A stretch of 64,000 nucleotides of DNA from Bacillota bacterium. GTDB lineage: Bacteria; Bacillota; Bacilli; Bacillales_A; Planococcaceae. Under the pieces are notes generated by a model. It was not told the origin of the DNA. It saw only the letters and a program-made list of their open reading frames with translations, and did no database searches. Location of the stretch: positions 17,195 through 81,194 of the forward strand of contig JAEXYZ010000062.1 in NCBI GenBank assembly GCA_023405135.1, written 5' to 3'. Positions within the stretch are counted from its first letter, which is position 1, and every line of letters starts with the position of its first letter. The position numbers were made by a program, and so were the translations under genes. Shown in pieces: positions 33,471 through 42,981 of this stretch.

Positions 33471-34570
33471 TGAAGAAACGTTTATTAATTTTAGAAGACG
33501 GAACAGTATTTAATGGTATTGCGTTCGGAAGTGATCGTGCTTCCCAAGGTGAGGTTGTATTTACAACTGGTATGACTGGTTACCAAGAAACATTATCAGA
33601 CCCATCCTTTTATGGACAAATTGTTACATTCACATATCCTTTAATCGGAAATTATGGAATTAATCGTGATGATTTTGAATCGATAACTCCGGCTATTCGA
33701 GGAATCGTTTGCCGAGAGCTTGCTAAACATCCATCGAACTTCCGTAATGATATGTCGCTTAATGATTATTTACTATCTCAAGACATCCCTGGTATCGAAG
33801 GAATTGATACACGTAAATTAACACGTATTATTCGTTCGAAAGGAGCTGTTAAAGCAATTCTTACAGCTGCCAATGAAGAAGTGAATGTTGATGCAATTGT
33901 TGAGCAGCTTAAAGCAACACCTCTTATTACAAACCATGTAAAAGAAGTATCACCGAAAGCAGCTTATCCAAGTCCAGGCCGTGGGAAGCGTGTTGTTATT
34001 ATGGACTTCGGCATGAAACATGGGATTTTACGTGAATTAAATAAACGTGATTGTGATGTACTAGTAGTTCCTTATAACACATCAGCTGAATCTATTTTAG
34101 CTTGGCATCCAGATGGCATTATGCTGTCAAATGGACCTGGTGACCCTCAAGATGTTACAGAAGGAATTGAAACAATCCGTAACTTAATCGGAAAAGTGCC
34201 AATCTTCGGAATTTGCTTAGGGCACCAATTATTTGCTCTTGCATGTGGAGCAAAAAGTTTCAAATTACCATTTGGACATCGTGGAGGAAACCACCCAGTA
34301 AAAGATTTACGTACTGGTCGAACAGAATTAACGTCACAAAATCATGGTTATGCAATTGATGAAAAATCTTTAGAAGGTACAGATTTAGAAGTAACACATA
34401 TTGCTCTAAATGACGGTACTATTGAAGGTTTACGTCATAAGAAACATCCTGTATTTACAGTACAATATCACCCAGAAGCTTCACCTGGGCCAGAGGATTC
34501 AAATCACTTATTTGATGAATTTATCGAACTAATGGAAGTCCACGCAGGGAAGGAGAAACAACATGCCTAA
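33470..34570 (+). CDS. pyrAA: Carbamoyl-phosphate synthase small (glutaminase) subunit, pyrimidine-type
   Basis: 366 residues. The N-terminal CarA domain begins LILEDGTVFNGIAFGS. The C-terminal class I glutamine amidotransferase has the nucleophile in IFGICLGHQLFALA and the His-Glu pair in VQYHPEASPGPED. It supplies ammonia to PyrAB. Overlap with pyrAB is 8 bp. The operon location makes it the pyrimidine enzyme rather than an arginine paralogue. Confidence 0.96.
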   Translation: MKKRLLILEDGTVFNGIAFGSDRASQGEVVFTTGMTGYQETLSDPSFYGQIVTFTYPLIGNYGINRDDFESITPAIRGIVCRELAKHPSNFRNDMSLNDYLLSQDIPGIEGIDTRKLTRIIRSKGAVKAILTAANEEVNVDAIVEQLKATPLITNHVKEVSPKAAYPSPGRGKRVVIMDFGMKHGILRELNKRDCDVLVVPYNTSAESILAWHPDGIMLSNGPGDPQDVTEGIETIRNLIGKVPIFGICLGHQLFALACGAKSFKLPFGHRGGNHPVKDLRTGRTELTSQNHGYAIDEKSLEGTDLEVTHIALNDGTIEGLRHKKHPVFTVQYHPEASPGPEDSNHLFDEFIELMEVHAGKEKQHA

Positions 34571-37500
34571 ACGAACAGATATAGAAACAATTTTAGTAAT
34601 CGGATCAGGTCCAATTGTCATCGGTCAAGCAGCAGAATTTGACTACGCAGGAACTCAAGCTTGTCTTTCTTTAAAAGAAGAGGGCTACCGAGTAATTTTA
34701 ATTAACTCAAACCCCGCAACAATAATGACGGATACGCAAATTGCAGATAAAGTATATCTTGAACCAATTTCACTTGAATTCGTCTCTCGTATTTTAAGAA
34801 AAGAACGTCCAGATGCGATCCTTCCAACACTTGGAGGACAAACTGGTTTAAATATGGCCATTGAATTAGATAACTCAGGAATTTTAGACGAGCTTGGAAT
34901 TGAAATTTTAGGTACAAAGTTAGATGCAATTAATAAAGCAGAAGACCGAGACCAATTCCGTAATTTAATGTATGAATTAGGTGCTCCTGTACCAGAATCA
35001 GATATTATTCATAATTTAGAGGAAGCACGAAACTTTGTTGCGAAAATCGGTTACCCAGTTATTGTTCGCCCTGCCTTTACACTTGGTGGAACAGGCGGCG
35101 GTATTTGTAACAACGATCAAGAATTAGAGGAAATCGTAACGAGCGGTTTAAAATATAGCCCAGTTACACAATGTTTACTTGAAAAATCAATCGCTGGTTA
35201 TAAAGAAGTCGAATATGAAGTAATGCGTGACTCTATCGACAATGCAATCGTAGTATGTAACATGGAAAATTTCGACCCGGTAGGAATTCATACAGGAGAT
35301 TCAATCGTAGTAGCACCTTCTCAAACATTATCAGATCGTGAATACCAAATGCTACGTAACATTTCATTAGATATTATTCGCGCATTAAAAATTGAAGGTG
35401 GATGTAACGTACAATTAGCTTTAGATCCAAATAGTTTCAACTATTATGTAATCGAAGTTAACCCGCGTGTATCACGTTCATCAGCGTTAGCATCAAAAGC
35501 AACGGGTTATCCGATTGCAAAATTAGCAGCGAAAATTGCAGTAGGTTTAACTTTAGATGAAATTATTAATCCTGTAACGGGATCAACTTATGCTGATTTT
35601 GAGCCAGCACTTGATTACATTGTTGCCAAAATTCCACGCTGGCCATTCGATAAATTCGAATCTGCTAAACGTAATTTAGGAACACAAATGAAAGCAACTG
35701 GAGAAGTTATGGCTCTTGGTCGTAACTTTGAAGAAGCAATTTTAAAAGCAGTACGTTCTCTTGAAACGGGGCATACTCATATTGAATTGAAACATGCAGA
35801 AGACAATTCAGATAGCTGGATTGAAAAACGTATCCGTAAAGCAGGTGACGAACGACTATTTTTCATCGCAGAAGCATTGCGCCGAGGTGTTACAATCGAG
35901 CAAATTCATGAATGGTCTCAAATTGACTTATGGTTCCTAAATAAATTGCAAAACATTATTAATATGGAAGCAACTTTAGCTGAAAATGTAAACGATGCTG
36001 ACATATTACGCCAAGCAAAACGACTAGGCTTTGCAGATAAGAAAATTGCAGAACTTTGGAATACAACTCCAGAAGCAATTTATCAATACCGTAAAGAACA
36101 AAATATTATCCCTGTATATAAAATGGTTGATACTTGTGCAGCAGAATTTGAATCCACAACGCCTTACTTCTATGGAACATATGAGGAAGAAAATGAATCT
36201 ATCGTAACAGAGAAACCATCTGTAATCGTTCTCGGTTCAGGTCCGATACGTATCGGTCAAGGTGTTGAATTTGACTACGCAACAGTTCATTCTGTATGGG
36301 CTATTCAAGAAGCAGGATATGAAGCGATTATTATTAACTCGAATCCTGAAACAGTTTCAACAGACTTCTCGATCTCAGATAAGCTGTACTTTGAGCCTTT
36401 AACAATTGAAGATGTAATGCACATTATTGACCTTGAAAAGCCGATTGGAGTTGTCGTTCAATTCGGAGGACAAACAGCAATTAACCTAGCAGATAAGTTA
36501 GCTGCAAATGGAGTGAAAATTTTAGGAACTAGCTTAGAAGATATTGATCGCGCTGAAAACCGTGATAAATTCGAGCAAGCTCTACGTGAATTGGACATTC
36601 CACAGCCAGCAGGTGAGACAGCAGTATCAACGGAAGAAGCATTAGAAATCGGTAAAAAGCTTGGCTTCCCAGTTTTAGTTCGTCCTTCATACGTGCTAGG
36701 TGGACGTGCAATGGAAATTGTCTATAATGAGCAAGAATTAGAGCATTATATGGAAAATGCAGTAGAAGCTTCTCCAGATCATCCTGTACTAGTAGACCGC
36801 TACTTAACAGGTCAAGAAATCGAAGTAGATGCAATTTGTGATGGTGAGAATGTATTAATTCCAGGTATTATGGAGCATGTTGAACGTGCAGGGGTTCACT
36901 CAGGTGACTCAATCTCAGTATACCCACCACAAAAATTAACAGATGAACAAAAAGCAACATTAGTTGATTACACAACTCGCTTAGCAAAAGGCCTAAACAT
37001 CGTTGGTTTAATGAACATCCAATACGTACTATCGAACGGTGAAATCTTCGTTATTGAAGTGAACCCTCGCTCAAGTCGTACAGTACCGTTCTTAAGTAAG
37101 ATTACAAACATTCCAATGGCAAACATTGCAACGAAAGCTATTCTTGGGCAGTCAATCATTGAACAAGGGTACCCAACAGGACTTGCTAAAGAGCAAAAAG
37201 GGGTATTTGTAAAAGTACCAGTATTCAGCTTTGCTAAATTACGCCGTGTTGACATTACATTAGGACCTGAAATGAAATCAACAGGTGAAGTAATGGGGAA
37301 AGATGCAACCTTTGAAAAAGCATTATATAAAGGCTTTGTTGCAGCAGGAATGGAAATTAAAACGTACGGTACAGTATTGTTTACTGTATCAGATAAAGAT
37401 AAGGAAGAAGCAATCCAACTAGCAAAACGTTTTAATACTGTTGGTTATCGTATTATGGCAACAGAGGGTACTGCGAGAAGCTTTGCTGAAGCGGGCGTGC

Positions 37501-37760
37501 AAGCTGATGTTGTAGGTAAAATTGGCTCGAAAGAAAAAACATTACTTGATGTTATTCAAAATGGCGAGGCTCAGCTAGTTGTTAATACATTAACAAAAGG
37601 GAAACAGCCAGCTCGCGATGGATTCCGAATTCGTCGTGAATCAGTAGAAAATGGTGTGCCATGTTTAACATCACTTGATACAGCAGAAGCAATGTTGGAA
37701 ATAATTGAATCGATGACATTCACAGCAGAAGAAATGCCAAAAGCGGAGGTATTCCATTAA
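34563..37760 (+). CDS. pyrAB: Carbamoyl-phosphate synthase large subunit
   Basis: 1065 residues, slightly shorter than the E. coli enzyme and typical for Firmicutes. There are two homologous ATP-grasp halves: the first begins ETILVIGSGPIVIGQAAEFDYAGTQA and the second, near residue 552, VIVLGSGPIRIGQGVEFDYA. An oligomerisation domain lies between them, and a C-terminal MGS-like allosteric domain (about 930-1060) should bind UMP and PRPP. It makes carbamoyl phosphate from bicarbonate, ammonia and two ATP. Confidence 0.97.
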   Translation: MPKRTDIETILVIGSGPIVIGQAAEFDYAGTQACLSLKEEGYRVILINSNPATIMTDTQIADKVYLEPISLEFVSRILRKERPDAILPTLGGQTGLNMAIELDNSGILDELGIEILGTKLDAINKAEDRDQFRNLMYELGAPVPESDIIHNLEEARNFVAKIGYPVIVRPAFTLGGTGGGICNNDQELEEIVTSGLKYSPVTQCLLEKSIAGYKEVEYEVMRDSIDNAIVVCNMENFDPVGIHTGDSIVVAPSQTLSDREYQMLRNISLDIIRALKIEGGCNVQLALDPNSFNYYVIEVNPRVSRSSALASKATGYPIAKLAAKIAVGLTLDEIINPVTGSTYADFEPALDYIVAKIPRWPFDKFESAKRNLGTQMKATGEVMALGRNFEEAILKAVRSLETGHTHIELKHAEDNSDSWIEKRIRKAGDERLFFIAEALRRGVTIEQIHEWSQIDLWFLNKLQNIINMEATLAENVNDADILRQAKRLGFADKKIAELWNTTPEAIYQYRKEQNIIPVYKMVDTCAAEFESTTPYFYGTYEEENESIVTEKPSVIVLGSGPIRIGQGVEFDYATVHSVWAIQEAGYEAIIINSNPETVSTDFSISDKLYFEPLTIEDVMHIIDLEKPIGVVVQFGGQTAINLADKLAANGVKILGTSLEDIDRAENRDKFEQALRELDIPQPAGETAVSTEEALEIGKKLGFPVLVRPSYVLGGRAMEIVYNEQELEHYMENAVEASPDHPVLVDRYLTGQEIEVDAICDGENVLIPGIMEHVERAGVHSGDSISVYPPQKLTDEQKATLVDYTTRLAKGLNIVGLMNIQYVLSNGEIFVIEVNPRSSRTVPFLSKITNIPMANIATKAILGQSIIEQGYPTGLAKEQKGVFVKVPVFSFAKLRRVDITLGPEMKSTGEVMGKDATFEKALYKGFVAAGMEIKTYGTVLFTVSDKDKEEAIQLAKRFNTVGYRIMATEGTARSFAEAGVQADVVGKIGSKEKTLLDVIQNGEAQLVVNTLTKGKQPARDGFRIRRESVENGVPCLTSLDTAEAMLEIIESMTFTAEEMPKAEVFH

Positions 37761-38533
37761 TGATTCAACAAGAACGAATGATTGTCGTTCGTCAAACAGA
37801 AATCGCTCATCATATTTTTGAACTTACATTACAAGGTCAAATTGTTCAGGAAATGAATCCTGGACAATTTGTCCACATTCGTGTGTCACAAAGTTTTGAG
37901 CCGCTCCTTCGACGACCGATTAGTATAGCAAATATTGATAAAGAATCTGGAGAGGTAACAGTAATTTACCGTGCAGAAGGTCGTGGAACAACTATTTTAT
38001 CTGACAAGCAAATCGGGGATGAAGTGGATGTTCTTGGACCGTTAGGCAATGGTTTCCCTGTTGAAGCAGCTCCTGAAGGTGGAACAGCTTTATTAGTAGG
38101 TGGAGGGATTGGTGTGCCACCGTTATATGAATTATCGAAACAATTAAATGCACGTGGTGTTCGCACAATTCATGTATTTGGTTTTGCAACGGAAGATGTG
38201 ACATTTTATGAGGATCAGTTTTCTACATTAGGTGATACTCATTTCGTTACAGTAGACGGGACGAAAGGGACAAAAGGCTTTGTAACGGATTTACTTGAAG
38301 AAATGAAACCGGAATTTGATTTATTTTATTCATGCGGTCCACTTCCAATGCTTCGCGCATTAGAACAATTTTATCCTAATAAACCTGGCTATCTTTCCTT
38401 TGAAGAACGTATGGGCTGTGGAATCGGTGCTTGCTTTGCATGTATTTGTAAAACAACAGATGAAAGTGAAAAGGATTATGTAAAAGTTTGTTCAGATGGA
38501 CCAGTATTTCCGAAAGGAGTTGTTCAACTATGA
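37760..38533 (+). CDS. pyrK: Dihydroorotate dehydrogenase electron-transfer subunit PyrK
   Basis: 257 residues. FAD-binding ferredoxin-reductase barrel with RRPISIANID (about 51-60), an NAD-binding part with LLVGGGIGVPPLYEL, and a C-terminal 2Fe-2S cluster motif ERMGCGIGACFACICK plus a later Cys (VKVCSDGPVF). It links PyrD to NAD+. The stop overlaps the pyrD start as ATGA. Confidence 0.96.
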   Translation: MIQQERMIVVRQTEIAHHIFELTLQGQIVQEMNPGQFVHIRVSQSFEPLLRRPISIANIDKESGEVTVIYRAEGRGTTILSDKQIGDEVDVLGPLGNGFPVEAAPEGGTALLVGGGIGVPPLYELSKQLNARGVRTIHVFGFATEDVTFYEDQFSTLGDTHFVTVDGTKGTKGFVTDLLEEMKPEFDLFYSCGPLPMLRALEQFYPNKPGYLSFEERMGCGIGACFACICKTTDESEKDYVKVCSDGPVFPKGVVQL

Positions 38534-39441
38534 GTCGACTAAGTATTCAACTCCCAGGATTAGATTTGAAAAACCCTATTATGCCAGCGTCAGGCTGCTT
38601 CGGTTTTGGGCGTGAATATGCACAGCTTTATGATTTATCGAAGTTAGGTGCCATTATGATTAAGGCAACTACTGTTGAAAAAAGACTAGGTAACCCAACT
38701 CCTCGTGTAGCAGAAACACCTGCTGGTATGTTAAATGCAATCGGATTACAAAATCCCGGTCTTGATAAAGTTATGAGTGATGAGCTTCCATGGTTAGAAC
38801 GTTACGATGTACCAATTATTGCAAATGTTGCAGGTACATTGACGGAGGACTATGTAGAAGTAGCGAAAAGAATTAGTACTGCACCGAATGTAAAAGCTTT
38901 AGAATTAAACATTTCCTGTCCAAATGTGAAGCATGGGGGAATAACATTCGGAACAGATCCTGTTATCGCTCGTGAGTTAGTGGAAGCAGTAAAGGCTGTT
39001 TCAAAGGTTCCAGTTTACGTAAAGTTATCTCCAAATGTAACGAACATAGTAGAAATTGCTCAAGCTGTTGAAATTGGTGGAGCAGACGGAATTACAATGA
39101 TTAATACATTGGTAGGTATGCGATTAGATGAGCGGACAGGAAAGCCAGTTATTGCAAATGGCACTGGAGGTTTATCCGGTCCTGCAGTAAAACCTGTAGC
39201 TATTCGTATGGTTTATGAAGTGTATAAAGCAGTTGACATTCCGATTATCGGCATGGGTGGAGTTTCAAATGTGCAAGATGTTATTGACTTTATGTCAGCG
39301 GGTGCTTCAGCAGTAGCAGTCGGAACAGCTAACTTTGTCGATCATTTCGTATGTCCGAATATTATCGATGCACTACCAGAAAAATTAAAAGAATTAGGTG
39401 TTACAAGTATTAAAGAAGTAATCGGAAGGAGCCACCGATAA
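38530..39441 (+). CDS. pyrD: Dihydroorotate dehydrogenase, class 1B catalytic subunit
   Basis: 303 residues from ATG 38530; the longer open frame lies inside pyrK and is rejected. FMN TIM barrel with NPIMPASGCFGFG, the active-site Cys in LNISCPNVKHGG (about 133), KLSPNVTNI, and phosphate-binding GMGGVSNVQD. Class 1B is confirmed by the adjacent pyrK. It oxidises dihydroorotate to orotate. Its stop overlaps the pyrF ATG. Confidence 0.96.
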   Translation: MSRLSIQLPGLDLKNPIMPASGCFGFGREYAQLYDLSKLGAIMIKATTVEKRLGNPTPRVAETPAGMLNAIGLQNPGLDKVMSDELPWLERYDVPIIANVAGTLTEDYVEVAKRISTAPNVKALELNISCPNVKHGGITFGTDPVIARELVEAVKAVSKVPVYVKLSPNVTNIVEIAQAVEIGGADGITMINTLVGMRLDERTGKPVIANGTGGLSGPAVKPVAIRMVYEVYKAVDIPIIGMGGVSNVQDVIDFMSAGASAVAVGTANFVDHFVCPNIIDALPEKLKELGVTSIKEVIGRSHR

Positions 39442-40145
39442 TGAATAAGCCAATCATTGCACTAGATTTTCCTAGTGAACAAGAGGTATTTAAGTTTTTA
39501 AATTTATTTAAAGAGCCGTTGTTTGTAAAAATTGGAATGGAGCTTTATTTACAGGAAGGGCCTGATATAGTTCGCAAAGTAAAAGAACAAGGTCATGATA
39601 TTTTCTTAGATTTAAAGCTACATGATATTCCAAATACAGTTAAATCCGCAATGAAAGGTTTAGCAAGACTAGGTGTCGATTTAGTCAATGTTCATGCAGC
39701 TGGTGGTATCAATATGATGGAAGCAGCCCTTGAAGGACTAGAAGCTGGAACTTCTGCAGGTGAGAAGAGGGCAAAATTAATTGCAGTGACGCAATTAACT
39801 TCAACAACAGAACAACAAATGCAGCAACAACAACAAATAAACTTATCACTACTTGAATCGGTATTACATTATGCAACAATTACAAAACAAGCAGGCTTGG
39901 ATGGAGTTGTATGTTCTGTACATGAAGCGCGGGCAATCGCTGAGCAGTGCGGTGAAGATTTTCTACGTGTAACACCTGGTATTCGTTTAGCCGGTGGAGA
40001 AGCACACGATCAAAATCGAATTGCAACACCAGATGGAGCACGTAGAAATGGTTCGTCATTAATCGTAGTAGGGCGTGCAATTACAAATGCACAAAACCCG
40101 GTTGCAGCATATAAAACAGTAAGCGAATTATGGGAGGAAAAATAA
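39441..40145 (+). CDS. pyrF: Orotidine 5'-phosphate decarboxylase
   Basis: 234 residues, group I ODCase. IALDFPS at the N-terminus, the catalytic Lys/Asp motif FLDLKLHDIPNTV (about 54-66) with the later DLVNVHAAGG, and phosphate loop IVVGRAITNA near 212 are intact. A Gln-rich stretch (about residues 126-135) in the loop after AVTQLTSTTE is unusual in composition but does not touch known catalytic residues. pyrE starts immediately after the stop. Confidence 0.96.
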   Translation: MNKPIIALDFPSEQEVFKFLNLFKEPLFVKIGMELYLQEGPDIVRKVKEQGHDIFLDLKLHDIPNTVKSAMKGLARLGVDLVNVHAAGGINMMEAALEGLEAGTSAGEKRAKLIAVTQLTSTTEQQMQQQQQINLSLLESVLHYATITKQAGLDGVVCSVHEARAIAEQCGEDFLRVTPGIRLAGGEAHDQNRIATPDGARRNGSSLIVVGRAITNAQNPVAAYKTVSELWEEK

Positions 40146-40775
40146 ATGTCATTACAAAAAGAAATCGCACATGCAATGTTAAAGGTTGGTGCAGTTGAGT
40201 TAAACCCAACTGAATTATTTACTTGGGCTTCTGGAATAAAATCACCAATTTACTGTGATACACGTTTAACAATTTCAGATTCTATTATTCGTAAACAAAT
40301 TGCAAAGGGTCTTGCACAAAATATTAAGGAATTCTTCCCTGATACAGATGTAGTTGCAGGTACTGCCACTGCTGGTATTCCTCATGCTGCATGGGTTTCA
40401 GATATTTTAGAATTACCAATGGTATATGTACGTTCGAAAGCGAAGGAACATGGTCGTGGTAATCAAATTGAAGGGAAAATTAAAGCCGGTCAAAAAGTAG
40501 TAGTAGTGGAAGATATAATCTCAACAGGTGGTTCTTCTATTACAGCAGTTGAAGCATTACGGGCTGCTGGTTGTGAAGTTGCTGGAGTTGTATGTGTCTA
40601 TACATATAATTTACCTCGAGCAGAACAAGCTTTTGAAAAAACAGGCGTTAAATATGTTAGCTTAACGAATTTTGATTATTTAGTAGAAGCAGCAACTGAA
40701 TCGGGAGCTATAAAAGAAGACAATATCCCGTTTTTAAAAGAGTGGCATGCGAAATTGAAAGCAGGGGAATTATAA
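40146..40775 (+). CDS. pyrE: Orotate phosphoribosyltransferase
   Basis: 209 residues, type I PRTase. The PRPP motif VVVVEDIISTGGSSITAVEAL (about 118-138) and the catalytic-loop segment RSKAKEHGRGNQIEG are present. It converts orotate and PRPP to OMP, the substrate of PyrF. Last gene of the operon. Confidence 0.96.
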   Translation: MSLQKEIAHAMLKVGAVELNPTELFTWASGIKSPIYCDTRLTISDSIIRKQIAKGLAQNIKEFFPDTDVVAGTATAGIPHAAWVSDILELPMVYVRSKAKEHGRGNQIEGKIKAGQKVVVVEDIISTGGSSITAVEALRAAGCEVAGVVCVYTYNLPRAEQAFEKTGVKYVSLTNFDYLVEAATESGAIKEDNIPFLKEWHAKLKAGEL

Positions 40776-41081
40776 GTACTATTGTTTATTAAAAATGTAG
40801 AAAGTACAAAATTCTAGGTTAGCTACGGTAAATATCAACAACAATCGCATCGAAAAATGTATAGCAAGAGATTTTAAATAATCAAAACATACTCGGTTAA
40901 TTATAGAAACTACTTATAAAGCTGCTTAATTCCAATTAAGTACACTAAACTAAATTGTACTAATGATTATTCTATTTAAGAATAAATATAAGGAGTTACT
41001 ATCAAATTAAATATGATAGTAACTCCTTTCTTTATACCTTTAACTTTGTTAAATTTTGGTAGAGCTAGCAAAAGCTTCTTA
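40776..41081. other. Intergenic region between convergent pyrE and chemoreceptor gene
   Basis: About 306 bp, very AT-rich, with no recognisable gene. Its only clear structure is the bidirectional terminator at 40990-41036. Confidence 0.6.
40990..41036. terminator. Bidirectional terminator between pyrE and the chemoreceptor
   Basis: Perfect 15-bp arms at 40990-41004 and 41014-41028 (AAGGAGTTACTATCA and its complement), with T-rich sequence following on the plus strand. It serves both converging transcripts. Confidence 0.8.
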
Positions 41082-42767
41082 CTAAACTTTAAATTTTTTC
41101 AATAATTGTTGTAGTTCAACCGATTGATTCGATAATTCTATTGCCACATTATTAACGCCAACCATCGTTGCAGTTTGTTCCTCTACTGCAGCTGCGATTG
41201 TTTCCATGTGATCTGCTGCATTTGTAGAACCATTTGATATTTCTTCAACTGAAGCGGCTACTTCTTCTGCACTTGCTGAAATTTGCTGAGATGCAGCAGA
41301 AATATCACTAATTTGCTCGCTCATTAAATCGATTGCCTGTTGAATTAATTTAAATGATTCGCCAGTTTCAGTAATAATCTCGACACCTTCATGAACTGAA
41401 TGGAGAGAGTCATTTACTGCTTTTTCGACATTTTCAGTGTCCACTTTTATGGAGTTTGTCAATTCTACAATTTTGCCTGCAGAATGATTAGATTCTTCAG
41501 CAAGTTTTCGTACTTCCTCTGCAACAACAGCAAAACCTTTTCCATGTTCTCCTGCTCTAGCGGCTTCAATAGCAGCATTTAAAGCAAGCAAGTTCGTTTG
41601 CTCTGTTATGTTCGTAATCACTTGAGTAATATTGCCAATTTCCTCTGACTGTTTACTTAATTTTTGTACTAAGTTATTTACAACTGTTGAGGATTCTTTA
41701 ATAATATTCATCTGATTTTGTGCCTGTTCCACAGTTTTACTTCCAGCTTCAGCTGTTTCAGAGGAATTCATTGCATTTTGATGAAGTGCTTGTGTTGATT
41801 CAGCAATTTTCTGAATACCTGCAGCTGTTTCATCCATTGCGCGTGCGCTTTCATTTGACGCATTAGAGGAAGTTTTAGCAAGCTCCGCTGTTTGTTCAAC
41901 TCGTTTTGCCATATCTTCTGAAGTCGCTGTCATCTCCTCGGTACTCGCTGATAATTCTTCAGCAGCCGCTGTTACCTTTTCATTACTTCCTTGAACATTT
42001 CGTATTAAAAGTTGTAAATTTGATTTCATTTTATTGAATGCGTTTGAAAGTTGACCGATTTCATCTTTTGACTTATGTATAATAACTTCATTTGATAAAT
42101 CACCATCTGCAATTAAATTTGCTGATTCAACAATTTGTTGTAATGGTTTTGAAATCGAACGGATTACGTAAGCGATAATTATAATACCGATTAATACTCC
42201 GATTATAATTGCCACAAATGTAATCAATCTAGTTTGTTTCACAGTATCCTTTGCACTAGCGGAAACTTTGTTTAGTTGCTCTATTTGATAGTTTGCAATT
42301 TTTTCAGAGTACTCAAGAATTCCGACATTTGCCGTTTTGGCTTCACTTAAAACGACTTCAAGTGCTGTTTGCTTATCACCAGCATTAAAGTGAACCCACA
42401 TTTTTTCTACAGCTTCATTAAATTTATTATTGTAGACGTTAATTTCATCCACATATTTTTTTAATTCCGGTTCAGTTGTTTGCTTCGTAAGTTCCTCAAT
42501 TTTATCGTCTAAAAATTTTTGGTATGTAGTTAAGTTATCTCGCGTTTCTTGTGTATCATCAATCATTATAGCTTGTACATACAGACCTTGCATCGCCATT
42601 CCATATTTTATGTCATCTGCTAATCGCACTTGGGTTACTTGTTTATTAACAGCTTGTTCGACTTTATTATTAATGTTGTTAATTTGCATCAGTATAATGC
42701 CCAATGAAATGACCAATACGGCAATGACAGTAAAAAAACCGATTCCAATTTTTTTGCCGATAGACAT
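41082..42767 (-). CDS. Methyl-accepting chemotaxis protein (transmembrane chemoreceptor)
   Basis: 561 residues. N-terminal membrane helix (about 9-29), a helical-bundle ligand domain (about 30-188; four-helix-bundle type), a second membrane helix (about 190-212), HAMP (about 213-266), then a long signalling coiled coil. The kinase-contact hairpin TEQTNLLALNAAIEAARAGE and following GKGFAVVAEEVRKLAEES are canonical. The ligand cannot be deduced. There is no C-terminal pentapeptide tether for CheR. RBS is AAAGGGGG just ahead of the ATG. It stands alone, away from a che operon, in an interval that in B. subtilis carries other genes. Confidence 0.94.
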   Translation of the reverse strand: MSIGKKIGIGFFTVIAVLVISLGIILMQINNINNKVEQAVNKQVTQVRLADDIKYGMAMQGLYVQAIMIDDTQETRDNLTTYQKFLDDKIEELTKQTTEPELKKYVDEINVYNNKFNEAVEKMWVHFNAGDKQTALEVVLSEAKTANVGILEYSEKIANYQIEQLNKVSASAKDTVKQTRLITFVAIIIGVLIGIIIIAYVIRSISKPLQQIVESANLIADGDLSNEVIIHKSKDEIGQLSNAFNKMKSNLQLLIRNVQGSNEKVTAAAEELSASTEEMTATSEDMAKRVEQTAELAKTSSNASNESARAMDETAAGIQKIAESTQALHQNAMNSSETAEAGSKTVEQAQNQMNIIKESSTVVNNLVQKLSKQSEEIGNITQVITNITEQTNLLALNAAIEAARAGEHGKGFAVVAEEVRKLAEESNHSAGKIVELTNSIKVDTENVEKAVNDSLHSVHEGVEIITETGESFKLIQQAIDLMSEQISDISAASQQISASAEEVAASVEEISNGSTNAADHMETIAAAVEEQTATMVGVNNVAIELSNQSVELQQLLKKFKV

Positions 42768-42829
42768 ATGTATCCCCCTTTAAAATAAATAATAAATAAT
42801 TCATCCTACTTTTCAGTAATAACGTAATT

Positions 42830-42859
42830 ACTTTATTCCTATTTGAGTGTGTTGGTCAA
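42830..42859 (-). promoter_or_regulatory. Possible sigma-A promoter of the chemoreceptor gene
   Basis: On the minus strand, TTGACC (42859-42854) and TAAAGT (42835-42830) are 18 bp apart. No sigma-D-type TAAA/GCCGATAA pair was seen, although sigma-D often drives such genes. Weak evidence. Confidence 0.3.
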
Positions 42860-42944
42860 GAATAGAAATGATTATTAATTGAATTTTGTGATTTTTCAAG
42901 GAATTCTTAATATTAGCGAGTAAGTATTTTTGCTTAAGAGTTTT

Positions 42945-42972
42945 AAAAAAAAAACGCCCAAAATTTGGACGC
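42945..42972 (-). terminator. Intrinsic terminator after rqcH (minus strand)
   Basis: On the minus strand CGTCCAAA pairs with TTTGGGCG and is followed by about ten Ts. It separates rqcH from the chemoreceptor gene. Confidence 0.75.
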
Positions 42973-42981
42973 TCTTCAAAA

